Origin: Gloeocapsopsis sp. IPPAS B-1203
GTDB lineage: Bacteria > Cyanobacteriota > Cyanobacteriia > Cyanobacteriales > Chroococcidiopsidaceae
DNA: 64,000 nt
Reading direction: 5' to 3'
Assembly (NCBI RefSeq): GCF_002749975.1
Contig: NZ_PEIG01000017.1
Coordinates: forward strand, 1-64,000
The notes under the pieces were generated by a model. It ran no database searches. It worked only from the letters and a program-made list of their open reading frames with translations, and had not been told where the DNA came from. Below, one piece after another: positions 28,545 to 37,015 of this stretch (its first letter is position 1; the number at the start of each line of letters is the position of its first letter). Position numbers and translations under genes: made by a program.

Positions 28545-28952
28545 CTAAATATAGAACTCTAACCCCTCCCAAGGTTTTTCCTTGGATGTCTTAATTCTTG
28601 TTGCTAAATCTGATGCATGAATTTCTAGCTTATGATTGTTTGGATCTGTAAAGTAGAGAGAAGCACCTTCACTAGTGTTTTCCTGCCAGATTATTGCTTG
28701 AGAATGTTTTATACGGTTACTCATCGCTTCAAAATTTTGTTCAGAAACTGTAAAAGCAATGTGTGTATAATCAAGTTGGAATGTTGAAATGTTTTGATCT
28801 TGAATAATACAAAACCACAAATCTCCAGCAAGGAAATAAGCTCCTTTTTTCCATTTAGCTATAGGTTTAAAACCTAAAATATCTTGATAAAACCTGAAGG
28901 ATTCTTCTAAGTTTTTAACAGCTAAAGTAATGTGATTAATACCAGTAATCAT
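28545..28952 (-). CDS. FosA-like glyoxalase/bleomycin-resistance-fold enzyme
   Basis: 135-residue vicinal-oxygen-chelate protein. Start at M28952 gives numbering identical to FosA: metal ligands H7, H64 and E110, plus T9 and R119 that contact fosfomycin in FosA, and the potassium-loop SEG at 94-96. Against a straightforward fosfomycin transferase, FosA Lys90 is Gln and Arg93 is Thr. The closing PWEGLEFYI matches the family end. So it is a FosA relative, perhaps glutathione- or thiol-dependent, but resistance is not assured. An upstream in-frame codon at 29015 would overlap galU and is unlikely. Follows galU on the same strand. Confidence 0.85.
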   Translation of the reverse strand: MITGINHITLAVKNLEESFRFYQDILGFKPIAKWKKGAYFLAGDLWFCIIQDQNISTFQLDYTHIAFTVSEQNFEAMSNRIKHSQAIIWQENTSEGASLYFTDPNNHKLEIHASDLATRIKTSKEKPWEGLEFYI

Positions 28953-28992
28953 TTCACTGTTTGCCTCGTACCATACTTTTTTTGGAGTTGTA

Positions 28993-29889
28993 TTACTTAA
29001 TCTTCCTAAAATCAATCATTGTTTGGAGATAAGCATCGGGCATTCCTGTATCAAAACAACGTCCCTCAACAACGTAGCCTATCATTTCTTCGGCTGCTCG
29101 TAGTTGATCGAGGGCAGATGTTAGTTGAAATTCACCGCGATCGCGGCTATCGTTCTTAATATTTTCTTCTAAAAAATCAAACAACTTTGGTGATAATGCG
29201 TATAAACCAAAGATACACAAGAATTTGTCTTCAGGTATTCCCTGAACACGTAAGTGCTGACGCGCATATTCAATTGAAGGTTTTTCATAAACTTGCGTAA
29301 CACTAAGAATCGAATCTTGTTGCCAAGTACCTGCAATACAACCAGCTTTATGAATAGTTTCTGCTGGCATTGTTGTTAAGCCGATTGTATTTTGATTGAC
29401 TTTGTTGTAAATATCTAAAACTTGTGCAGTACAAGATTTATTAGTATCAGAAGCGTAGATATGGTCGCCTAGCATTAATAGAAAAGGTTGATTATTTACC
29501 CATTCTTTAGCACAAAATACTGCATGACCGTAACCTTCTTGTATATCTTGCGTCAAGATTGTTATTTTACTACCTAGAATTTGGAGATATTGACTGTATT
29601 TTTGGTTCTGTGGGGATAGTTTGGGAAAAAGTTCTGGTTTAGGTGGGGATTTAAAGAAATCTTCAAAAAGAGAGCGATCGCTTGTTTGGACAATTATTGC
29701 AACTTCTTCAATTCCGGCATTAACGGCTTCTTCTACAATAATTTGAATAACAGGCTTTGCTCTTCCATCTTTATCAATAATCGGGAAGAGTTCTTTTTTA
29801 ATAGCTTTGGTTGCAGGATATAAACGAGTGCCAAAACCTGCTGCGGGAATTACCGCTTTGCGAATTTTTCTTGTGTGATTTGTCTGCAT
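28993..29889 (-). CDS. galU: UTP-glucose-1-phosphate uridylyltransferase-like nucleotidyltransferase
   Basis: 298-residue sugar-nucleotide pyrophosphorylase; forms UDP-glucose from UTP and glucose-1-phosphate for polysaccharide and lipid sugars. The N-terminal nucleotide motif is PAAGFGTRLYPATKAIKKELFPIIDK, close to GalU. LMLGDHIYAS has the metal-binding Asp, and GLYALSPKLFDFL and DTGMPDAYLQ are typical acceptor-site segments. It differs from standard GalU by an insertion (DGRAKP) after the signature. Its 5' end and upstream flank are repeated in decayed form at 35205-35433. The FosA-like gene follows 41 bases on. Confidence 0.88.
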   Translation of the reverse strand: MQTNHTRKIRKAVIPAAGFGTRLYPATKAIKKELFPIIDKDGRAKPVIQIIVEEAVNAGIEEVAIIVQTSDRSLFEDFFKSPPKPELFPKLSPQNQKYSQYLQILGSKITILTQDIQEGYGHAVFCAKEWVNNQPFLLMLGDHIYASDTNKSCTAQVLDIYNKVNQNTIGLTTMPAETIHKAGCIAGTWQQDSILSVTQVYEKPSIEYARQHLRVQGIPEDKFLCIFGLYALSPKLFDFLEENIKNDSRDRGEFQLTSALDQLRAAEEMIGYVVEGRCFDTGMPDAYLQTMIDFRKIK

Positions 29890-29935
29890 ATTTTCAACGT
29901 TCTATTAACGCATACTAGTAGGGAAGACAGCTAAG
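29890..29935 (-). pseudogene. decayed 3' tail of a DUF2283 gene upstream of galU
   Basis: Read on the minus strand, the flank before galU (CTAGTATGCGTTAATAG) aligns with the intact DUF2283 C-terminus at 35400-35440 (CTAGTAAGCGTTAGTAG). It is therefore part of the repeat that flanks the siderophore cassette. Short, so the call rests on the larger alignment that continues into galU. Confidence 0.5.
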
Positions 29936-30061
29936 CTAAGGAATTCTTTTCTAACACATTAAATTCTCCTGGCTCCTGCCCTCTGCCTTTCTTCGGTGAA
30001 ATAGTAGTAGAATTATTAAGAAAGATTTGCATTTAAATTTCCTACCAAGTTCAGCTTTACC

Positions 30062-31081
30062 ATGACGCTCATCCTTAATAAATTTGACTGGGATGAATTA
30101 CTTTGGCAGACTCTCACTACCCATTCTGACAATTTAGTGCTTGATGAGTTTGAGGAGCTTGTAGAAGTACCAAAGCAGATAGGGCAAGGATATTGTCGCA
30201 TGCTGGAGTTGCTGCCTGGGATGTGGCTGGATTTGTGGGAGCGCGAATTTAATCAAGATTTGATTGTAAAAACGCCTGTCCACGAGCATTTGATTCAAAT
30301 TTCAATTCTTTTATCTGGATTTGTTTATTGTGATGGAGTTCACCCCGACTTAGGCGGAATGCGTAGCTATTTCTCTGGTAGCGGTATCTCGCCTGCTTAT
30401 ACTGAAAGATGTCGAGGACAAGAGCGATCGCTCATTATAAATGTGGAGGTTGAACCGGAACTGCTGAATTCGTTTTTTTGCAACAACAAACAACAGTCCT
30501 GCGACTCTTGGAAACAGTTGTTTAGAGGTGATGATTGGAAAGTTGCGTTCTATCCAACCGTGACTCCTGCGATGCGAGCGATCGCTCAACAGTTATGGAA
30601 CTCCCCCTATCGAGGCGAAGCGAGACGCTTGTATCTTCACTCTAAAGTGTTGGAACTGTTAGCAATGCATCTCAATTTGATTGGGGAGGATCAGCATCAC
30701 CTGACAGATTGGCAGTTGAAACCATCGACGATCGACTGTATTTATTATGCTAGAGATATTTTGTTGACAAACCTGGAGCATCCACCTTCAGTTATAGAAT
30801 TAGCTCAACAGGTAGGAGTAAGCGATCGCACCCTGCAACGCGGATTTCGAGAACTGTTTGGCAAAACGGTATTTGGCTACCTCACCGACCAGCGCATGGC
30901 GTTGGCTGAACAGTGGTTACGACATGGCAATATCACCATTACTGAAGTTGCTATGATAACGGGTTATTCCAATCCTGGGCATTTTACGGCAGCGTTTAAG
31001 CGTAAGTTTGGCATTACTCCCCGTGAGTGTATATTGGGCAAAAAGTCTGTTTTGCGATCATCCAAGTCCGTTTTGGAGTAG
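30062..31081 (+). CDS. AraC family transcriptional regulator (siderophore-cluster type)
   Basis: 339-residue regulator with an N-terminal sensing half (about 1-230) of the PchR-like kind and two helix-turn-helices in the last 100 residues: LAQQVGVSDRTLQRGFRELFG and VAMITGYSNPGHFTAAFKRKFGITPRE, the diagnostic AraC pattern. Relatives next to TonB receptors bind ferric siderophore and activate uptake genes. It directly precedes the receptor gene on the same strand with 93 bases between, so it is likely its activator. A possible iron-regulated promoter could not be assigned by eye. GTG or ATG start: ATG 30062. Confidence 0.93.
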   Translation: MTLILNKFDWDELLWQTLTTHSDNLVLDEFEELVEVPKQIGQGYCRMLELLPGMWLDLWEREFNQDLIVKTPVHEHLIQISILLSGFVYCDGVHPDLGGMRSYFSGSGISPAYTERCRGQERSLIINVEVEPELLNSFFCNNKQQSCDSWKQLFRGDDWKVAFYPTVTPAMRAIAQQLWNSPYRGEARRLYLHSKVLELLAMHLNLIGEDQHHLTDWQLKPSTIDCIYYARDILLTNLEHPPSVIELAQQVGVSDRTLQRGFRELFGKTVFGYLTDQRMALAEQWLRHGNITITEVAMITGYSNPGHFTAAFKRKFGITPRECILGKKSVLRSSKSVLE

Positions 31082-31174
31082 ACACCATCCTCAGCGCTTC
31101 TCTAAACTAAGTTTCATCTTATTAAGAAGTCTTCGCAAAAAGTGGAGTTGGTCGATGGCGTGTGAGGAGTCAGT

Positions 31175-33706
31175 GTGAGCAATCAACGTTTGGCGTTGCC
31201 TTCGTGGAAATTATTGTTTCAGGTTCATTTTTGGTTATTGGCAAGTTTAGCGAGTTGTATTGCAAACGGTTGGGGAATGTCGCCGGTTTTGGCACAGGAG
31301 GAACAGTTAGCAAATCGCTCCCATCAATTAGGCAACAAGCAGCCAGCAACAACAGTTGAAGAGTGGCTCGCACAGATTGAAGCGTCGATTGTGCAAATTA
31401 CCAACGTGTGCGTAGAAGCAACCGAGGAAGGCTTGCAGGTAATTTTAGAAACGGCAGAAGGTGAACTGTCTGTTCCAGAAACTCGAACTGTCGGCAATGC
31501 ACTGACTCTAGAAATTCCCAACGCCAGAATTGCCCAAGAATACTTTCAGGAAAACGCGATCGCAGGGATTGCATCAGTAAATGTGACCCAGTTGCCAGGC
31601 GATCAAGTGCGGGTGGCGATTACAGGAACCGATGCGCCGCCAGTGGCTGAGGTAACAGCAGAAGCACGGGGATTAGTGCTAGCGGTAACGCTGGGGGAAG
31701 TTGGAGAAGTTACAGAGGAAGACACGATTGAGATTGTGGTAACGGGTGAGCAGGATGAAGGATATAATCCATCGAATGCGACAACTGCAACACGAACCGA
31801 TACACCACTGCGAGATATTCCTCAATCAATTCAAGTTGTGCCAAGACAAGTGCTAGAGGATCGTAATGTAACAGATCTAGTTCAAGCAGTAGAAACAGTC
31901 AGTGGCATTGTAGATGGCGGCAGATACAACCTTATCCCAGCAGGGGGATATACCATCAGAGGATTTACACAAAGCGGAAATTTTCGCAATGGCTTCCGAG
32001 ATACGGATTTTTACAGCTTGACAGGACTCAGTACTATCGAACAAGTAGAAATTCTTAGAGGACCTGCCTCAGTTTTGTATGGAGCCGTAGAACCTGGAGG
32101 TATCATCAATGTAATTACTCGGCAACCACTCAGTGAACCTTACTACAATCTTTCCTTTGAGGCAAGAAGCTATAACTTTTATCAACCCAGCATTGATTTA
32201 TCGGGTCCTGTGGATGAAGAGGAAACGGTACTCTATCGCTTTATTGCCAGCTATCAAAATGCAGGCAGTTATCAAGATTTTGTCAACACAAGTTTTATTG
32301 AAATTGCACCCTCAATCACATTTAGATTAAGCGATCAGACTGATCTGAATTTTTACTATGAGTACATGAGGTTTAGTGCAGATCCGCCTCTAGCATTCAG
32401 TTCGCCATCCGGTCGTTGGGCTTTCAGCAACGGTAGTCTTGTCACTCGAACTTTCTTTCCATCCTATCCTGACATACACTATAGCGCCCAGACAGTCCAC
32501 CGATTAGGCTATACATTCAGTCATGAGTTTAGCGATAACTGGCAAATTCGTAACAATCTTGCTGTGTTGTTTAATAGAACAGAAGAAAATACAAATATTC
32601 CAACAGCGCTAGTGGATGATCGTTTCTTCGAGATAATTGGTGAAGATCGTGAATTTACGATAGACAACTACTTTGGACAAGTTGATTTGCTTGGAAAGTT
32701 TGATACGGGAACGATATCGCATCAATTATTACTAGGTTTCGATTTTAATCGCTATGTCAATTATTTTCGAGTCAATTCATTCAACCTTCCCAATCTCGAT
32801 ATTAATAACCCAAATTACGTCATTCCAATACCAGAATATGACATAACCCCCCTCAGATTTAGTTTTGGTCAATCTTATGGTGTCTATCTTCAGGATCAGA
32901 TCAGCCTTCTAGATAACCTGAAGTTATTAATTGGTGGACGCTTCGATTGGGCTTCAAGTGGGGGAGAAGAATCTGATACTTTGAATAATGATGCCTTCAG
33001 TCCCCGCGTCGGTTTGGTGTATCAACCCAGCGATACGGTGTCTCTCTACGCTAGTTACAGCCGATCTTTTGTTCCTTCATTCAGTCGTAACCCTGATGAC
33101 GAGTTGTTCGTACCGACCCGAGGAACTCAATATGAAGTGGGTGTCAAAGCAGACTTTTTAGAGCGCAGACTTTCAACTATATTGTCAGCTTATGAAATTA
33201 CTAAGACGAATGTGATTACAGCAGATCCTGATCCTGTACGAGCGGTGCAGGGTTTTTCCGTTCAGGTGGGAGAGCAGCGCAGTCGAGGAGTTGAGTTCAA
33301 TACTATAGGTGAAATTTTGCCTGGTTGGAATATAATTGTTTCTTACGCTTATACCGATGCAGCGGTTACTGAAGATAACTCTATTCTTGTGGGGGATCAA
33401 CCAGCGGGTGTGCCGGAACACCAAGCCAGTCTCTGGACTACCTATAAGATTCAAGATGGCGCTCTAGAGGGATTAGGATTTGGTCTGGGGTTATTTTATG
33501 TGGGCGCTCGACCAGTAGATTTGCCAAATACTTTTGAAGCATCGAGTTACTTACGTACTGATGCAGCAATTTACTATCGTAGAGGTCGTTTTAATGGAGC
33601 GCTCAATATTCGTAATCTTTTCGACGCAGACTATAGCTATGGAACAGCCTATCTTTTTAGAAGTGATCCCCGTGCAATCACTGGTTCTATCAGTTGGGAG
33701 TTTTAA
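31175..33706 (+). CDS. TonB-dependent siderophore receptor with AMIN domain
   Basis: 843-residue outer-membrane receptor. GTG start at 31175 has GAGGAG five bases upstream. The signal peptide (about 1-40) ends near SPVLAQEE. Residues about 65-180 form an AMIN domain (SIVQITNVCVEATEEGLQVILET), a feature of many cyanobacterial receptors. A short linker with a TonB-box-like EEDTIEIVVTGEQ precedes the plug (TPLRDIPQSIQVVPRQVLEDRN, IRGF, EILRGPASVLYGAVEPGGIIN). The 22-strand barrel ends in SISWEF with the terminal aromatic needed for assembly. It takes up ferric siderophores with TonB-ExbBD energy. Lies between the AraC regulator and the binding lipoprotein. Confidence 0.96.
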   Translation: MSNQRLALPSWKLLFQVHFWLLASLASCIANGWGMSPVLAQEEQLANRSHQLGNKQPATTVEEWLAQIEASIVQITNVCVEATEEGLQVILETAEGELSVPETRTVGNALTLEIPNARIAQEYFQENAIAGIASVNVTQLPGDQVRVAITGTDAPPVAEVTAEARGLVLAVTLGEVGEVTEEDTIEIVVTGEQDEGYNPSNATTATRTDTPLRDIPQSIQVVPRQVLEDRNVTDLVQAVETVSGIVDGGRYNLIPAGGYTIRGFTQSGNFRNGFRDTDFYSLTGLSTIEQVEILRGPASVLYGAVEPGGIINVITRQPLSEPYYNLSFEARSYNFYQPSIDLSGPVDEEETVLYRFIASYQNAGSYQDFVNTSFIEIAPSITFRLSDQTDLNFYYEYMRFSADPPLAFSSPSGRWAFSNGSLVTRTFFPSYPDIHYSAQTVHRLGYTFSHEFSDNWQIRNNLAVLFNRTEENTNIPTALVDDRFFEIIGEDREFTIDNYFGQVDLLGKFDTGTISHQLLLGFDFNRYVNYFRVNSFNLPNLDINNPNYVIPIPEYDITPLRFSFGQSYGVYLQDQISLLDNLKLLIGGRFDWASSGGEESDTLNNDAFSPRVGLVYQPSDTVSLYASYSRSFVPSFSRNPDDELFVPTRGTQYEVGVKADFLERRLSTILSAYEITKTNVITADPDPVRAVQGFSVQVGEQRSRGVEFNTIGEILPGWNIIVSYAYTDAAVTEDNSILVGDQPAGVPEHQASLWTTYKIQDGALEGLGFGLGLFYVGARPVDLPNTFEASSYLRTDAAIYYRRGRFNGALNIRNLFDADYSYGTAYLFRSDPRAITGSISWEF

Positions 33707-33946
33707 CTTGCCCTCTTGTTAGTCACCAATAAAAAATCTGCCCAGACACAGCACGTTCATATTGTGGATGATGTGCAAGTATACGTTGGGGAAGTATTCT
33801 TCGTAATGGAAAAGAGATTTAGTCGTGCAATTCAGTTATTCCTGTTTGATGTCAAAGCTGTTTTACTTCCTGCTTCAGCTAAGTTTGCTTGGGTCGCCCA
33901 TTTTGTTCTTTCAAGGTTGCAGGTACTATGGCAACCTCGAAAGATT

Positions 33947-34918
33947 TTGAACAAAGGCAAGTTTTTACCCATCTTTCTGACAACTGTTACAGTTATAGCG
34001 ATCGCAGCCTGCGCTGATACATTGCAGCTAGAGCAAAGGCAGTCAAATTCAACTACTATAGACATCGCCGACTGCCGTACTATTAAACACGCAATAGGAT
34101 ATACCTGTGTTCCCAATAATCCCCAACGTGTTGTCACCTTGTCCCCATTGGCTTTAGGTAACGCCCTTGTCCTTGGCATTAAACCCATTGGTAGTAATAA
34201 TCTTGTCTATTGGGGGGAGAGGCTCCCTACCTATTTAGGGAATAAAACTGAAGGGATAGAAACACTAGGAACTGAGGAGCAGTCAAATTTAGAAAAGATA
34301 TTATCCCTAAAGCCTGATCTAATTGTAGGTAATAATCTTTATCATGAAGCAATTTATCCCCTGCTTTCAAACATTGCTCCTACTGCACTACATCATTTTC
34401 AAGGTAATATAATTTGGCGAGATGTTTTTAATTTCATGGCTGAAGTACTAGGGAAGCAAGACATTGCTCAGCGAACATGGAATCGCTACTATCAACGAAT
34501 TGAAGAATTAAAACTCGCTTTAGGCGATCGCTATCAAGACAAGACGATTTCCGTCAGTTGGTTCTACTTTGGTCGGATAGGGAGCAATGTAAAAAACTCA
34601 TTTGATGGCTCCATTCTCAATGATGTTGGATTAAAGCGTCCTGCCTCACAAGATGTGACAACGGACTATGGTTATATTGATTTTTCTGAAGAAGAATTGG
34701 AGAAATCTGATGGCGATGTTATGTTCGTAATGTCTTTTACAGACAATGATGAGCAGGCTCTCAAACAGCTACAACAAAGACCACTTTGGAATCAACTGAA
34801 AGCCGTTCAACAAAATCAAGTGTATTTTGTGGATCAATTAACCTGGACAGGAGGAAATTTGTTGGCTGCTGATGCTGTGATTGATGACCTTTACAAATAC
34901 CTCGTCAATACACCTTAA
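33947..34918 (+). CDS. iron-siderophore ABC transporter substrate-binding lipoprotein (FecB-like)
   Basis: Periplasmic component for ferric siderophore uptake, class III binding protein. TTG 33947 is chosen because it gives a proper lipoprotein signal NKGKFLPIFLTTVTVIAIAAC with lipobox AIAAC. ATG 33806 and a codon at 33716 are open upstream but would put the hydrophobic segment deep inside the protein. The two lobes are visible: VTLSPLALGNALVLGIKPIG and LSLKPDLIVGNNLYHE in the first, SWFYFGRIGSNVKNSFDGSIL and ADAVIDDLYKYL in the second. Follows the receptor closely and is probably co-transcribed. Its permease partners may be the FecCD genes at 53-55 kb; no ATPase was found. Confidence 0.9.
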   Translation: MNKGKFLPIFLTTVTVIAIAACADTLQLEQRQSNSTTIDIADCRTIKHAIGYTCVPNNPQRVVTLSPLALGNALVLGIKPIGSNNLVYWGERLPTYLGNKTEGIETLGTEEQSNLEKILSLKPDLIVGNNLYHEAIYPLLSNIAPTALHHFQGNIIWRDVFNFMAEVLGKQDIAQRTWNRYYQRIEELKLALGDRYQDKTISVSWFYFGRIGSNVKNSFDGSILNDVGLKRPASQDVTTDYGYIDFSEEELEKSDGDVMFVMSFTDNDEQALKQLQQRPLWNQLKAVQQNQVYFVDQLTWTGGNLLAADAVIDDLYKYLVNTP

Positions 34919-35054
34919 ACTGATATCCAACCATATCCGCTTCGTCTGCAAACCCTGTTATCATTCCTCCAAAGCAAGACCCAAACATCAACCTGCTGAC
35001 GGCACTAATTTACTTGACAAACTCAGCACGTTATACAGTTACTATTACATTTTA

Positions 35055-35200
35055 ATGAGTCTGAAATTCAGCCTGTAGATATACGATAAACTTTGCGCGA
35101 TCGCCTTCTCCACCTGTATAATTTGGTACACTCAAATTCACTAAATCTGCGGCAATGTCATGTTCCGGTGAGTTGTATAAAATCCAAATTTCCTCATTCT
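35055..35200 (-). pseudogene. orphan C-terminal coding fragment
   Basis: On the minus strand an open stretch of about 45 codons reads EEIWILYNSPEHDIAADLVN and ends in ...VYLQAEFQTH and a stop, with a TAG just before it and no start codon. It reads like the C-terminus of a real protein, but I do not recognise the family. It abuts the decayed galU copy. Could be chance, although one HIP1 site lies in frame. Confidence 0.35.
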
Positions 35201-35204
35201 AATA

Positions 35205-35391
35205 TGCTAATTTCCTCAATTCCTGCGTTGATTTCTTCTTCAGCAATAATTTAAATAATATGTTTTGCTCTTCCCTTATCAATAATTGGTAAGAGTTCTT
35301 TTTTAATGGCTTTGCTAGCTGGAAATAAAAGAGTACCGAAACCTATGGCAAAAATTACCGCTTTGCAATTTTTTGTATGATTTATGTGCAT
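35205..35391 (-). pseudogene. decayed copy of the galU 5' end
   Basis: Aligns with the first about 60 codons of galU (29889 downward) and continues into the flank. Readable as MHINHTKNCKAVIFAIGFGT, then FPASKAIKKELLPIIDK, GRAK, then a TAA nonsense codon where galU has Gln (VIQII), then IIAEEEINAGIEEISIL. No downstream galU remains. With the flank to 35433 it forms a direct repeat with 29698-29933. Confidence 0.85.
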
Positions 35392-35406
35392 ATTTTTAAG
35401 TATCTA

Positions 35407-35646
35407 CTAACGCTTACTAGCGTGTAAGATAGTTAATCCAATAATTTCGTCATGTTTGTTATAGCGAATAATAACATCATCATGTGTGAGTTCACTGTCA
35501 TCAGCAGATGCCGCAGGATTTTGAAAATTAATATACACAACATCTGCTTTTGCATCGTAAGATAAATAAAAATCTTGGGAAGGAAGATGTTTAATATTAG
35601 TCACTAATTGCGTATAGAGACTGAGATCAATCTTAGCTAAGGTCAT
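35407..35646 (-). CDS. DUF2283 domain-containing protein
   Basis: 79-residue small protein; the core FYLSYDAKADVVYINFQNPAASADDSELTHDDVIIRYNKHDEIIGLTILHAS is the DUF2283 fold, whose beta-hairpin 'D-x-D-Y-xx-F' pattern is clear. Family function is unknown. It is followed upstream on the same strand by a decayed small gene that forms a frequent pair with DUF2283 proteins in cyanobacteria, possibly a toxin-antitoxin-like couple (inference). Its 3' end is duplicated beside galU. Stop TAG-like codon at 35407. Confidence 0.8.
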   Translation of the reverse strand: MTLAKIDLSLYTQLVTNIKHLPSQDFYLSYDAKADVVYINFQNPAASADDSELTHDDVIIRYNKHDEIIGLTILHASKR

Positions 35647-35669
35647 ATTTGTTTCCTGCGAGTTAAGTA

Positions 35670-35936
35670 TTAACGGCGGGTTAGAAAGGCTGTAATAATG
35701 AATCCATCATTAATGAGTTCGCGATAAGCAACTATAAGCTACTTTCCTGATTAAATTTCTTGCATAGCTAGCAGTTCGCTTTCTCTACCTTCTAGAATAC
35801 ATTCGGGCTGAGCGATCGCGTCAAGTATTTGTGTTTTACTGTCAACAAGTTCGGGATGTTCTTCAAGAATGTGTTGCCAGCGTTTGTCTGGTAGTCGAAT
35901 TGGGATATTATTTTTGGAAAGTGCGATCGCAGTCAT
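35670..35936 (-). pseudogene. small cyanobacterial protein (partner of DUF2283), two nonsense codons
   Basis: Reading from MTAIALSKNNIPIRLPDKRW, the frame runs ...LLAMQEI, then TAA (35751-35753), SGK, TAG (35739-35741), then LIVAYRELINDGFIITAFLT with RR and a real stop at 35670. Restoring the two stops gives a normal family protein of about 88 residues with no frameshift. The stops replace what were probably Glu and Trp codons. The family resembles DUF4258/PBECR-like small RNase-fold proteins; that match is from memory. Confidence 0.8.
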
Positions 35937-36130
35937 TAACAGCACAAGCAGATTTACTAGATGTTGGAGTTTACTGTTGGCTATCTACAAGAAGCAGGTT
36001 TAAATATGTTTGATTGAAGATTGAGAATTCATAAATTATGGTTGAAGGCGTATGCTCCCCTTTCTTTTTTGTGCGGTAAAATTGATTTTATCGGTAAAAG
36101 CTAAGGCTTTAGCTCTAACAATGGCATCAA

Positions 36131-36490
36131 ATGAATAAACAAGCTGTAGTCCGAACGGAGCGGGGATTAACAATTGCAGGAACCCGCATCACCCTGTACG
36201 ATGTGATGGACTATGTGATAGCTCAATATCCACCCAGGTTTATTCAAGGATTGTTTGAGCTAACAGAGGAACAAATTAATGTTGCACTAGCTTATATTGA
36301 AGCCAATCGTGCTGAGGTAGAAGCTGAGTATCAGCAAGTTCTTAAAGAGGCTGAGGATCTGCGGCAGTACTACGAAGCACAAAACCGTGAGCGAGTTGAC
36401 CAAATCCTAAGACAACCTCCTAAACCAGGCACCGAAGCCGCTTGGGAAAAACTCCGAGCCGTGAAAGCAAAGCGCGAATCTGCGGCATGA
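36131..36490 (+). CDS. DUF433 domain-containing protein (putative antitoxin)
   Basis: 119 residues. The N-terminal 55 (ERGLTIAGTRITLYDVMDYVIAQYPPRFI) is the DUF433 winged-helix; this family often serves as antitoxin to PIN-like proteins. The C-terminal half is a Glu/Arg/Gln-rich coiled-coil (about 60-115). The stop codon TGA overlaps the ATG of the following PIN-like gene (ATGA), the typical arrangement of an antitoxin-toxin operon. Start ATG 36131 fits the conserved N-terminus; no clear RBS. Confidence 0.85.
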   Translation: MNKQAVVRTERGLTIAGTRITLYDVMDYVIAQYPPRFIQGLFELTEEQINVALAYIEANRAEVEAEYQQVLKEAEDLRQYYEAQNRERVDQILRQPPKPGTEAAWEKLRAVKAKRESAA

Positions 36491-36881
36491 TTTTTCTGAT
36501 CGATCACAATCTCAGAGGTCATGCCTTAGTTTTCTTTGTGCCATTGCCCGTCAAGGCTGGCTAGATATTATTCCAATCCAGTTTGTTACTTTCGCAGAGT
36601 TGGAACTACCTACTGATAGTGATGACAGGGTTGTATGGCGATTAGCACAGACAAACCAAATGATTCTGCTCACAGCTAATCGCAGTATGAAAGGGAAAGA
36701 TTCGCTGGAGCAAGTGATGCGTGAGGAAAGCACATCCGCCTCCTTACCTGTAGTCACAATTAGCAATGCTGACCGGCTACTCAATGAACCCGAATATCGA
36801 AGTCGGTGCGTCGAAAGCTTAATTGAAATTGTACTTAGTATCGATAGCTACCGAGGCGCACGACGGATCTTTATCCCATAA
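36487..36881 (+). pseudogene. PIN-like (DUF5615-type) toxin homologue, frameshifted
   Basis: Starts MIFLIDHNLRGHALVF, then goes out of frame near 36529-36537 in TTAGTTTTCTTTGTG and stops soon after. The next frame continues without a gap (LCAIARQGWLDIIPIQFVTFAELE, WRLAQTNQMILLTANRSMKG) to a stop at 36881. A single missing base, probably in a T run, explains it. Asp/Glu residues of a PIN-like site (LIDHN, AELE) are visible. With the toxin broken, the DUF433 gene is orphaned, unless this is a sequencing error. Confidence 0.8.
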
Positions 36882-36944
36882 AGACGAGCGTAGTATTTGA
36901 CAAGAAACGCAGCATAACAAACTCAATGCACCCAACCACCGAAA

Positions 36945-36990
36945 GTCAAACCCTAAGTAGGTTGGGGTGGTTTACGGCGGGTGATTGAAA
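36945..36990. repeat. imperfect dyad between PIN-like gene and leuS
   Basis: CACCCAACCACC and GGTTGGGGTGG form imperfect inverted arms. Similar 'GTAGGTTGGGTGG' words recur between genes of many cyanobacteria; it may also end leuS transcription. Confidence 0.35.
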
Positions 36991-37015
36991 ACGATCGCTC
37001 TACGCTGAAAATATC

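Noticed and set aside
33716-33946. N-terminal extension of the FecB-like protein
   Set aside because: It would bury the lipoprotein signal at residue 80-100; the TTG at 33947 gives a normal signal.
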